Below are positions 55,803-64,000 of a stretch of 64,000 bases of DNA, in pieces; the first letter of the stretch is position 1; every line of letters begins with the position of its first letter. Where the stretch lies: NCBI GenBank assembly GCA_963971405.1, contig OZ020486.1, positions 6,843,419-6,907,418 on the forward strand. The letters run 5' to 3'. Made by a program: the position numbers and the translations under genes. Below the pieces are notes generated by a model. It made no database searches, was not told the origin of the DNA, and worked only from the letters and a program-made list of their open reading frames with translations. Origin of the DNA: Psococerastis gibbosa. Lineage: Eukaryota; Arthropoda; Insecta; Psocodea; Psocidae.

Positions 55803-55915
55803 GTGGCTGTTTGTCACTGTCGTGTACAGGAGCTGTACAAGAAATGTTTTGTCCATTCCACACCGTTGTTGCCATGTAAAATCCGGCGTCTTGACCTGCT
55901 TCCAAAGCAAACGTG
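55803..55915 (+). CDS. EGF-repeat membrane protein, exon 7: end of helix and tail
   Basis: It encodes VAVCHCRVQELYKKCFVHST, then PLLPCKIRRLDLLPKQT. Its first residues complete the membrane helix of the preceding exon (..VIII|VAVCHC), followed by a basic stop-transfer region. The acceptor is TTGCAATTTTCAG at 55802 and the donor ACGTG|GTAAGT at 55916; phase 0 in, phase 2 out. The CHC after the helix could be palmitoylated (inference). The exon is short and has no ATG of its own, so simple ORF scans miss it. Its phase joins exactly to the exon at 60754. Confidence 0.85.
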
Positions 55916-56165
55916 GTAAGTTTTCCTACAGTATACATAGACTTATAATTGTTCTGTGGTGCAGGACCTATGGTACGGCAGGGTTTCCAAAAGAATGTCA
56001 ATGGCCAATTCAATATACAAATATACGCACACCTCAGGTACATACAATCCATGTAGGCCTGTTAGAAGGACCAAAATTGTTTGATGTGTACTTATTAGAC
56101 TTATAATCAATATACTTATATATAATTAAATGCATTAATTCCTTTATTCGTATGATATACTACAG

Positions 56166-56340
56166 CAAGGCCGTATAGCCAGAATTTTAGCCAGGGTTTT
56201 CAGAAATTTAATTGGATATTACATAGTAGTTTTTATTTTTCCTCTCCAAATCCGATTCTATATAGTGTCAAGCCATTTCACTTCGGGGGGGGGGGGGTTT
56301 GAACCCCCATGAACCCCCCCCCCCTTTGGCTACGGCCTTG
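56166..56340. mobile_element. hAT-like MITE, CAAGGCCGTAGCC family, copy 2
   Basis: The ends are CAAGGCCGTATAGCC and GGCTACGGCCTTG. TACTACAG flanks both sides exactly (56158-56165 and 56341-56348). The interior matches copy 1 at 25640-25821 in inverted orientation, including the G runs. Confidence 0.9.
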
Positions 56341-56424
56341 TACTACAGTGACAAAGAGAAAAAATGGACTTGTTCCATCCTGGAACATACAGGTCTAAAC
56401 GTTGAATAAATAGATTAGGCCTAC

Positions 56425-56590
56425 TTGCCTGGTATGAACCCTTGATGGCCTGCTCCCCAAACGACGCGCCAGCTCACACGGTCCACGCACCCTCCGATAC
56501 CAGTTACGGACGCCGAGATTCATTTTGTCTTTCTTGACGTTATCCAGCCATCGTATCCTTGGTCGTCCCACCATTCTGCGATGTGATGTA
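56425..56590 (-). mobile_element. LINE C-terminal fragment
   Basis: The minus strand reads RRMVGRPRIRWLDNVKKDKM, then NLGVRNWYRRVRGPCELARR. The GRPRxRWLDNVKKD...GVxNW pattern is a usual LINE polyprotein tail. Confidence 0.7.
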
Positions 56591-56902
56591 GCGATCAGGA
56601 ATCCCCTAGCCAGTGCCGGGTTTGGGCTTGTGGGGGCCCGTGGGCCCGAATTATGTGGGGGCCCTTTCTCGGGGAGAAATTTCTAATCCCCTTAGACGAA
56701 TATCCCACAATAAATTATAAAATGGTGACACAGGTTGCAAAATCATTATAAAAAAGAAAAGCGATTCTTAGTAATATAAAGTCAAGTCAATAGTACAATA
56801 CAAGCCTAAGGGCTACTCAACTAAAGCTGTAGACACTGCGGTGTATTTTTAAAAGGAATAAATTAATAGGTACCTAATTATAAACACAAAATTTTAATTT
56901 AT

Positions 56903-59209
56903 TTAAAGATGCACTCTTCGACTCTTTATTACAGCAAAACTGTCAATTATATCGTCATAATTTAACGCTGCCACTATGTCGTGATTTATATTCAGCATTG
57001 AAAGATGGCTAAGCCGAGCTTCAGAAGAACTGGTGCGACGAGGATTTTTTATGTGTTTTAGTACGGAAAAAGATCGCTCGCTGCTTATGTTGCCACTCAT
57101 TATAACTAAGTACATCTTCAAAAGTACTTCTACATTGGGAAAGCTATCAGCTACTCCTCTTTCTAAAATCAAATTGTACATGAACCGTTCAAAACTGATA
57201 CGTTTTTCTTCGATTATATTGTTTTTTTGTGCATCATCTATCACAAATAATTTCACAAACTCACGAAACTGTACTAGCTCGAAGTACAAGTTACCGTCCA
57301 AGTCACCTGTGTAACAACTCACCAGGTTCTCTGCCCTAGTTTTCAAATCATCAGGGCTTATTTTTTCTAAATATTGTAAAAATCCAAATTTCCTATTTAT
57401 GTCTTCATATGCTGAAATTCTCCGATCCAATGATTGCATAAACTGGTCAATTATGGGAATGAAACTTTCGATTCGGAATTTCTCGCTATGACTGAATTCA
57501 GCTTCCTCAGTTTTCCCATAATCCAAAGGATTTAGCCTCACATTTCGGATCCGCTTCCGCAAAGTTTCCGATTTATAAGAATTGTGCCCACACAATTCAA
57601 CACCCTTTTTCTCATATTCTTGGAAAGAATCCCTAAATTCCCCAATGAAGATCTTAAGGGACTCCATCACACTGATCGAAGTATTAATGTCGATTCTTGG
57701 ATTCTGGAGATTGATGTTTACTGCATTCACCCTTGCCAGTATATCGTTCCAAAGAACAGCGTAAATTGCTATCTCCAACGTGGTAATTTGCAAATAGAGT
57801 CCACTTGCTTGGACATCTTCTTCGGAGAGATCTTTAAGGACTTCTCGTATTTCGTTATAGCCCAAAACTAGGCTATTAGTAGCTTCCGCTCTTGAGGACC
57901 ACCGGGTTAAACTGATTCTTTTGGGCACTGGTATGTTGTGGCCATACTTCTTCGCAGCACTTTTTAGAACATTTGAAAGGACGTTGAACCGAGCTGTGGA
58001 ACTTGTAAAAAATACATAAATTTGCTCAAGAAAGCTAAAAAATAATTTCGATTGGGAGCAGGAGTCCATCGCTTTTGTGCCCACTAAGTTGAGGGAATGA
58101 TTGAAACATGGAACCCATAAAGCCAAAGGATTCTCATTTAGCACCAAAGTGCGTAGACCACTATATTCTCCACTCATAGCGGAAGCATTGTCATACGACT
58201 GCCCACGAATATCTTTCAAATCCAGGCCGAACTTTTTTAAAACTTTGTTGAGGCCATCAAATAATTCTTTAGCTTTATGGCCTTGGTTTGGCATAAAACT
58301 AAGAAATCTTTCCTTTGGTGTGCTTTCTTCTAGATACCTGACAATCACAGTCATTTGATCTATATGGCCTTCGTCAGTTGTTGAATCTACCGAAACCGAA
58401 TAATATTTGCAGGCTTTTAAGCGTTTAATTATTTCATCGCTAACTTTGGTGGACATCAGCGCAATTAATTCTTCGCAAATGTGGGCAGATAGGTAGTTAA
58501 CGCCGCCACTACCACTGCCACGATTTCCATGCTTCTCTAAGTGGCCTACTAAAAACGGATCATATTGTGCAATTAGCTCAAGGACTCCCAAATAATTGCC
58601 ATTTTTGGTTGATCCCAAAATTTCGTTGTCCCCTCGAAAGGCAAGTCCTCGTCCAGAAAGAAATATTATGACGGAAATCAATCTGTTTAGAACGTTTCGC
58701 CAATAAGCAATGCTCTCCTTCACTTGTGTGGCCAACTCACGATCAATACGCATTGCCTCGTTTGAGAGATGCTTAAATTGGCAAACTATTTGCAAATGCG
58801 TTACGGTAGTTTCATGTCTTTTCAAACGCTCAGACGCATGCTTCCAGTCAGCAAACCCTTCAGTTGAAAACTGATTTGCTGATTTGCAGAGCAATTTACA
58901 ATAAAAGCAGTATAGCTTCCCCGTACTAGGTGAAAAACATAACCAAGAGCGGCTTATAGACTTGCCTGCCTGAGTTTGACGAAGGAATAAACTTGCATGG
59001 CATTTTCTTCTTTTCACTGCATCTACTTGTCCCAAGCTTTTTTCTTTCAAAATATCTTCATTACAATGCTGAGTTTCCAAATTTCCTTTCTTGATCCAAT
59101 AGTCGATGTGTTGTTGACTAAGAACTGCTGGCCACAATCCCACGTCATTTTCTTTGCAAAATCCATCATCAGCAGTATTTTCGGATTCGTCATTGTTATC
59201 AATTACTGC
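56903..59209 (-). CDS. hAT transposase, exon 2
   Basis: The acceptor TTTTACTTGTAG opens the exon at 59209, and the frame runs 768 codons plus stop to 56903. It starts AVIDNNDESENTADDGFCKE, well before the GTG at 59143. Joined to exon 1 the protein is about 848 aa. Features in order: a TTF-type zinc finger (SWLCFSPSTGKLYCFYCKLLC region, about residues 168-188), then acidic residues of the RNase H-like core (SVDSTTDEG, D about 355; GQSYDNASAMSG, D about 419). The hAT CxxH motif follows (CFNHSLNLV), and the C-terminal dimerisation block starts near 789 (SSERSFSVLKHIKN ... LSHLSMLNINHDI). No stop or shift interrupts it. It resembles the ZMYM1/DUF4371-type hAT transposases. Confidence 0.92.
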   Translation of the reverse strand, partial: AVIDNNDESENTADDGFCKENDVGLWPAVLSQQHIDYWIKKGNLETQHCNEDILKEKSLGQVDAVKRRKCHASLFLRQTQAGKSISRSWLCFSPSTGKLYCFYCKLLCKSANQFSTEGFADWKHASERLKRHETTVTHLQIVCQFKHLSNEAMRIDRELATQVKESIAYWRNVLNRLISVIIFLSGRGLAFRGDNEILGSTKNGNYLGVLELIAQYDPFLVGHLEKHGNRGSGSGGVNYLSAHICEELIALMSTKVSDEIIKRLKACKYYSVSVDSTTDEGHIDQMTVIVRYLEESTPKERFLSFMPNQGHKAKELFDGLNKVLKKFGLDLKDIRGQSYDNASAMSGEYSGLRTLVLNENPLALWVPCFNHSLNLVGTKAMDSCSQSKLFFSFLEQIYVFFTSSTARFNVLSNVLKSAAKKYGHNIPVPKRISLTRWSSRAEATNSLVLGYNEIREVLKDLSEEDVQASGLYLQITTLEIAIYAVLWNDILARVNAVNINLQNPRIDINTSISVMESLKIFIGEFRDSFQEYEKKGVELCGHNSYKSETLRKRIRNVRLNPLDYGKTEEAEFSHSEKFRIESFIPIIDQFMQSLDRRISAYEDINRKFGFLQYLEKISPDDLKTRAENLVSCYTGDLDGNLYFELVQFREFVKLFVIDDAQKNNIIEEKRISFERFMYNLILERGVADSFPNVEVLLKMYLVIMSGNISSERSFSVLKHIKNPRRTSSSEARLSHLSMLNINHDIVAALNYDDIIDSFAVIKSRRVHL

Positions 59210-59412
59210 CTACAAGTAAAACAATTACAGTTGTAATTAATTTTGTAAACAATCCTTTCGGCATGGCCGACTCAAGTTTAGGTAGGTTTAATTCATACAG
59301 TAAATTAACAGGAGTCCCCCATTTTTAATTCCATAAGAATTACTGGGGTGAGTGGGGTCGGTAATTTTTGATTGCGGTCACCTTAATTAAGTAATTAAAG
59401 TCAAACTCTTAC

Positions 59413-59652
59413 CTCTTGGGTAGGGCTAGCAATAACTTGAGAAGATGCAGGAAAATCAGAATCACCACTCATCATTTCAACAAAATTAGAAGTAGAACTA
59501 GGAGTAGATGGACCCGTCTCTATTTTTGTTACAAAATCCGTTATACGGCGCGTTTTAGATAAAACATCTTGAATTTTGTTTTCTTTATCTGCTGCGATTT
59601 TCCGCTTTTCACTGCCGCTTGCATATTCGCGTTTTCCCTTGTGACGATCCAT
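59413..59652 (-). CDS. hAT transposase, exon 1
   Basis: It encodes 80 residues, starting MDRHKGKREYASGSEKRKIA and ending SPTQE. The donor is GAG|GTAAGAG at 59412. Phase 0 joins it to exon 2 at 59209 across a 203 bp intron. The basic start and the Ser/Thr-rich, low-complexity rest are usual for the N-terminus of TTF-type hAT transposases. ATG 59652 is the first in the frame. Confidence 0.85.
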
Positions 59653-59659
59653 TATTTCA

Positions 59660-60438
59660 CTACGGAATCAAAAATAAAAATTGTAATAAATTAGTTTTTT
59701 CAGAACTCACTAGCCAGAGCCTAATTATCTAGTCCACTTGTTCCTATTGCCCTACTTAAGATGAAATGTGCAGCCACGTGGTCACCACAAAATCGAATAC
59801 ATTTTATTTTTTATCCCCTTTTGTATAAAACATCTCAAAATTCCGAATCATGCGTCTTATAATATAACATTTTATGACATATAACATTTTAGACCAATGA
59901 ATTTTATATTTATAACGTGCTCGATTTTGTGGCGACCACGTGGCTGGGCACATTTCGTATTAAAATTAATAGGCTTACAAAGTTTTGATGCGTTCTGTGA
60001 ATTGTGGTAAATGGGCGCAGAATACGAAAAATAAGGACCTTATCTTATAAAGAACAACTATTAGGTACTTCCGCCTCTAATATAAGAATTAACTTATGCT
60101 ACTTACCTTAACAATATACCAACCAGAAAGTGCTGATAAAAGTAGTTTCAATTTAGAAATTTGATTTCAAATTTTCAATTTGTATTTAATGAAGCAAAAC
60201 AATCGTGGTTTCAGAGCAGGAGTGGACATACTTCATTTTTTGTTAAATTTTTATCAAAAATGAGTCATTAATGCCACGATGCGTTCGAATTTCCCGCGAA
60301 AATTTAAAAAGTTATCTGTTTTGATTTTTTTTAATTTTTTCAATTTTTTATTTGTATTTTTTCGTTTTGTGGGGGCCCCATTTTTGTGGGGGCCCTGGGG
60401 CCCGGGCCCACAGTGCCCCATAGCCAAACCCGGCACTG
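59660..60438 (-). promoter_or_regulatory. hAT 5' leader and subterminal region
   Basis: This is the non-coding side upstream of the transposase start. It contains a long inverted pair around 59770-59830 and 59875-59945 (AATGTGCAGCCACGTGGTCA and its mirror) and the GGGGGCCC patches at 60370-60410. The promoter is not identifiable by eye. Confidence 0.4.
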
Positions 60439-60446
60439 CCCCTAGC

Positions 60447-60705
60447 AGCGGAAAAGCTCATTTCGAGCAGGAAAGTGAAGCGCTGACGTCATAAAGTCGA
60501 CCATTCCCCTACTTCAATCCAACAGAAACTACATAGTATTGTATAATACGTATATCGTGTATATACAATACAATACAAGACGTAGCCTATATTGCAGTCA
60601 ACTGACCCACCCAATAATTTAATTTAAATTACTTTATACAGGGTGAAAATAAACCTCATTTCCGAGCCTCAATCCGAAAGATAGTGTTGTATAATGCAAT
60701 AGGTC
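60447..60705 (+). pseudogene. Two decayed copies of the terminal exon
   Basis: Copy 1 (60447-60540) reads SGKAHFEQESEALTS, a stop, then SRPFPYFNPTETT and a stop. It is plainly the working terminal exon at 60754 with substitutions. It has lost its acceptor, because the hAT element sits directly against it. Copy 2 (about 60650-60700) keeps only CATTTCCGAGCCTCAATCCG and the TAGTGTTGTATAAT sequence that also follows copy 1. The duplicated unit therefore included sequence beyond the coding part. Confidence 0.85.
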
Positions 60706-60753
60706 GAATAATTTAAATTTACGGAATAATTTAATTAAAATTAATTTTTCCAG

Positions 60754-60889
60754 GAGCGGAAAAGCTCATTTCGAGCAGGAAAGAGAAGCGCTGACGGCTC
60801 AAAGTCGACCATTCCCCAGCCTCGATCCGACAGAGGTCTACTACACCCTCGACTTCAGTGGGGACCAACACTCGCCCCTTATTCAGTAG
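60754..60889 (+). CDS. EGF-repeat membrane protein, terminal exon (tail end and stop)
   Basis: It encodes SGKAHFEQEREALTAQSRPF, then PSLDPTEVYYTLDFSGDQHS and PLIQ-stop (TAG 60887-60889). The acceptor is TTAATTTTTCCAG at 60753. The first base completes a Trp codon (TG|G) left by the exon at 55915, so the phase is exact. The acidic, tyrosine-bearing VYYTLDF stretch and the SPLIQ terminus could be docking or sorting signals (inference). No AATAAA is visible in the following few hundred bases, so the 3' UTR end is not set. Confidence 0.85.
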
Positions 60890-61200
60890 ATCGCTCAAAT
60901 ATACAATTATACTGACTAAATTATTATAAGCGCCACTTTCAATAACGTTATGTATATGGAGGAGGTTCAATGTTATTTTGTGGCTGGAAATTTTCTGTGC
61001 CATTACTTTCTGCCTGTAGAGTCAGCATTTAGGCACGCGCACGAGGACCCTGCGTTGTGTGATGGCGGCCCGATCTTGGCTATGCTTGTATTTGCATTAA
61101 ACGATACTCGGACATATACAACAATACACTGACTATCTATTTGAAGCAGCATACTACTCCACCATAATACGAAGTGTTTCTTTTTATACGTTCGTACAAC
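60890..61200. other. Probable 3' UTR or downstream sequence
   Basis: AT-rich, without a canonical polyadenylation signal or repeat that I recognise. Confidence 0.4.
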
Positions 61201-61204
61201 GAAT

Positions 61205-61640
61205 GCTTTGCGATTGGTAAAACTCCACGAAATTGACTTAGCCCAAAATGGTCCCGAAATATGATAATTTCGAACCGATTTGTCAAATGTCATCGAAATT
61301 CATCGAATAGTTTGTCAACAAGTCGACGAACAGACAGACAGACATTTCGTAAAAACCAAATTTTCGGGTGATTGATATAGTCCACGCAAAATGTGAAAAG
61401 TATGGACATGGAATGTTTTGATCCTGTGCAACACTTTAAAAATATTCCTTGCACCATTTTGTGTTACCTTGTTACATTGGATACAAGGCATAACAAAAAT
61501 TGTGCAAATAATATTTTTACAGTGTTGCCCAGGAGCAAAACATTCCATGTCCATACTTTTCTCATATTGCGTGGACTATATACCTCAAAACGTATAAATC
61601 CATTGAAACCTCGATACCACGAACGCTGTGGAACCGCTTG
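61205..61640 (-). repeat. Diverged family A relative, interrupted
   Basis: It keeps GACTTAGCCCAAAATGGTCC, GACAGACAGACATTTCGTAA and AAAACGTATAAATCCATTGA in the family order (minus orientation). A palindromic element splits it at 61373-61576. Confidence 0.65.
61376..61576. mobile_element. Palindromic MITE with TA target site
   Basis: ~90 bp arms begin TATAGTCCACGCAAAATGTG and mirror at GCGTGGACTATA. A TA duplication and the near-complete palindrome suggest a Tc1/mariner-type MITE. It interrupts a family A relative. Confidence 0.7.
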
Positions 61641-62068
61641 TACTGACGGATAAATAGAATACCCATAATTTTGTTCAAGGATTAAAAATGTAAGCAAAAT
61701 AATTTTAGAATGCCAAGTTCTAGGCCTACTCAAACCTGTTTTGGTTACATTTTTAACCCCAGAATGCGTTATTCTTTAAACGCCCCAGTACAGCACTGTA
61801 GCTGTTGTTGAATCAGGCCCAATATTCTGACAATTTTGTTATATTGTAATGGTGGGCAGATAAAAAAAAATCCCGCCACAAATTATTGTTATGGTAATGG
61901 TATGTTAACTTAATGTTGATAAGCATGCATTCGCTATTCTTAATGCCGTTTGAACCTACTAGATGTCTTAGAATTATCTAGAATGCTTCCCCATTATTTG
62001 TAATCGTATAGACCCATGAAAATACCTCTGAAAAGTGTGCTGTATAGTACATCCCTTAACATAGAGAG
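61641..62068. other. No gene recognised
   Basis: AT-rich flank between two transposons. Confidence 0.4.
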
Positions 62069-62373
62069 CAGTGCCGGTTTAACCCCTGTGGGGAGCGTGG
62101 GCACAAGATATGTGGGGGCCGTGGGCACAAGATATGTGGGGGCCGTGGGCACAAGATATGTGGGGGCCGTGGGCACAAGATATGGGGGGGGGCGTGGGTG
62201 AGCACTCGGTCTACCAATATTGCAGCAAAAACGAAATTGCTTAATTTCCCGCCAATTTCAAAACTTTGTTTGAAGAAAAAAGTATCGTTTGTGGTCGCCG
62301 GAATTTTATGTATTTGGGGGGGGGGGGGGGCGTGGGCCTGTGTCTCATGTGCCCATGGGTTAATCCGGCACTG
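62069..62373. mobile_element. Non-autonomous hAT relative with 24 bp tandem repeats
   Basis: The ends CAGTGCCGGTTTAACCC and GGGTTAATCCGGCACTG match the first bases of the complete hAT at 56611 (CAGTGCCGG). The flanks ATAGAGAG and ATGAAGAG agree at 6 of 8. Inside, GTGGGCACAAGATATGTGGG units of 24 bp repeat about four times (62098-62190), echoing the GTGGGGGCCC subterminal patches of the full element. It could be moved by that transposase (inference). Confidence 0.78.
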
Positions 62374-62374
62374 A

Positions 62375-62955
62375 TGAAGAGAGCTTTACTAATTAAAAAT
62401 TGTTAAAAAGATAGAAACACAACTTAACAATTAAATAGTATAATAGAGATTTTTATTTTGGTTGAATAAGTTTTCCAAGGAAACTGGACGCCAGGTAAAA
62501 GGAAAACGCTGTCACTTTAATTAAAGTGTCTAAAAAGTGTCTAGGCCTACTGCAGCCTTATATGCTTCAATTCCTGAAATCACGCAATCATACAATTAGA
62601 AAATTAATTACTGTACTGCAAAATGGATAGATACATTTCGTCTGTTAGATATTTATGTTGGTTACTAGTTTACTATATAGCTTATGTTTTATTGTAATAC
62701 TCAACATAATAATTATTTAATTACAGCTAGTAGGCTATATGTTACCGTCACCTATGTAGATGTAATACCTGTTATTGTTTGTAGGCTATAAGTTGTTTTC
62801 AGACTCTAAATGTGTGAAAGACGCATGAATTGTTTGGTATTAACGTTATAGTAAGTAATATAAGATTATTTGTGCATTTTCAAACGATTTTGTTACTATA
62901 CGTAAAAGTTCCTAACGGCAAGTAAACTCTTTCAGTTGTTTTTAATATTATGGGC
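62375..62955. other. No gene recognised
   Basis: AT-rich sequence without assignable features. Confidence 0.4.
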
Positions 62956-62960
62956 CAAAC

Positions 62961-63115
62961 CATGTAGAGTAGTGTTATGGACTCTGACTTTCACAAGAAA
63001 GGTCACTGGTTCTTGGAAAATGTTCTGGTTATGCATCGGAGGGCAAGTGGTCCCTAGCCTTCAAATGGAGAGAGCTGTATAGCCCTAAATAGGCTAGGTT
63101 GGCTTAATATAATAG
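62961..63115 (+). repeat. SINE family C, degenerate copy
   Basis: It starts CATGTAGAGTAGTGTTATGG and keeps body blocks (GGAGGGCAAGTGGTCCC, TAGGCTAGGTTGGCTTA). The B box is lost. Confidence 0.7.
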
Positions 63116-63597
63116 ATACCTAGCGCGGCCAATCAAATACCAGAACAACTTCTGTATAAAAAGTATTGCACACAACCAATCAGGTTATTCAAATCATTGA
63201 CTTAAAAAATTTCAAATTTTAGTGCAAAATTGGCTATGGTGGCGCAGATGATGGTCTATACCTTTCTGGTAGTTTACCTATCAATGTAGGCCTACATTGC
63301 AAGAAAGGCTGAAAAGCGTACCTTGTTTTTATTTCTCAAGATCTATCAATTTTAAACCAATAATTCATGAAATTGTCTGTACCGTATGCGATTAACCCTT
63401 TTATGAGAAAAAAAAACACAAAACAAAAAGCGTCTACCAAATAACTAGCCTATGGACCTAATATAATGTATTTTTTGGTCGTACGCCGGAAACTGTCCAA
63501 CCATCCGAAGTTCCTTATGACTTATTTATAAAGATGTTTATACACCGTAGTATGATCGTATAATTAATTTTATATCACATCCGGAGATATGCTTTAC

Positions 63598-63771
63598 TAT
63601 GTAACTGCAAAGGCTTTCCCGGCCGGAGACGAATGCAGAACCAGTACAATCCGGGCTGATGGGCCGTGGTCGAAATTAAAGCGAACTTCCAAACGTTTCG
63701 CCAACATCTACGGTCTACGGTTTAGTGGCGCTGGGTAGACTTCAAAGGTTGTACCTCGGTGGCTCCGTAGC
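63598..63771 (-). mobile_element. Short Penelope-related terminal unit with 12 bp target duplication
   Basis: It is 174 bp and the same unit as 23194-23378 and the 3' end of the element at 47270. GATATGCTTTAC flanks both ends exactly (63586-63597 and 63772-63783). The inner pairing motif seen in the other copies is mutated here, so this copy is older. Confidence 0.78.
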
Positions 63772-63783
63772 GATATGCTTTAC

Positions 63784-64000
63784 AATTCCACTGTATACTG
63801 TATATATACCGATACACAAAGGTGATGTAAGAGTTTAGTATTAAGCTGGGGATTCACGTTCCGATTTGTAATCCGATTTGTAATCCGATTTATTAGGACT
63901 ACTAGAAACGACGTAACGTTGGATTGTCGACTTCAGTAACGGATTGCTATTCAACTAGCGATCCAACTTTAGTCATAAGAGTCTGCTTATTATAAGTCAG
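63784..64000. other. Window end, short direct repeats
   Basis: CCGATTTGTAAT is repeated two to three times at about 63860-63890. No other feature is recognised. Confidence 0.5.

Larger units (their letters stand above)
56611..60438 (-). mobile_element. Complete hAT transposon
   Basis: The inverted ends are CAGTGCCGGGTTTGG at the left and CCAAACCCGGCACTG at the right. CCCCTAGC flanks both sides exactly (56603-56610 and 60439-60446), the 8 bp duplication of hAT elements. GC-rich subterminal patches (GTGGGGGCCC) repeat near both ends, a usual place for hAT transposase binding. It carries a two-exon transposase gene on the minus strand. The element sits in the last intron of the EGF gene, at the edge of a dead copy of the terminal exon. 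Confidence 0.95.

Noticed and set aside
62016-62201. Frame with repeating VGTRYVGA
   Set aside because: It is the 24 bp tandem repeat of a hAT-related MITE; the repeat is open in several frames.

Overview
The window is animal nuclear DNA, most likely from an arthropod. It is AT-rich, has introns with GT/AG borders, and is packed with transposons, SINEs, microsatellites and long G/C homopolymers. The arthropod call rests on a broken chemosensory ionotropic receptor (IR) copy. A Ty1/copia element with very short LTRs, as in the crustacean-rich GalEa group, hints at a crustacean, but that is inference only.

One host gene spans almost the whole window on the + strand. I reconstruct eight exons: 4065-4183, 22745-22898, 41206-41430, 44687-44829, 54427-54549, 55204-55443, 55803-55915 and 60754-60889. 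All junctions keep phase and have consensus splice sites. They encode the last 416 or so residues of a type I membrane protein: seven EGF-like repeats, an acidic juxtamembrane stretch, one transmembrane helix and a tail of about 78 residues ending in SPLIQ. The layout resembles the Notch-ligand-like EGF proteins of arthropods (DNER/Weary type), but orthology is unproven. The 5' exons lie upstream of the window or were not recognised. Next to several exons lie decayed copies of the same exon: three before 41206, one after 44829 and two before 60754.

Intron 1 (4184-22744) holds the antisense IR pseudogene (7296 to 5506), LINE tails, tRNA-like SINEs, copies of a ~1 kb interspersed repeat (called family A here) and several foldback elements. 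Intron 2 (22899-41205) holds a short Penelope-related terminal unit with target-site duplications, hAT-type MITEs, a 150-160 bp tandem repeat, microsatellites and family A copies. Intron 4 (44830-54426) contains an endonuclease-deleted Penelope-like element and a structurally complete copia retrotransposon (49493-53750, identical 135 bp LTRs, 5 bp TSD, intact 1307-codon ORF). The last intron holds a complete hAT transposon (56611-60438, 8 bp TSD, two-exon transposase on the - strand) that landed at the edge of a dead copy of the terminal exon. Downstream of the gene (60890-64000) there are only repeats.

Taken together, this is a long-intron receptor-type gene whose introns have been filled by at least ten repeat families. 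The copia and hAT insertions look youngest.
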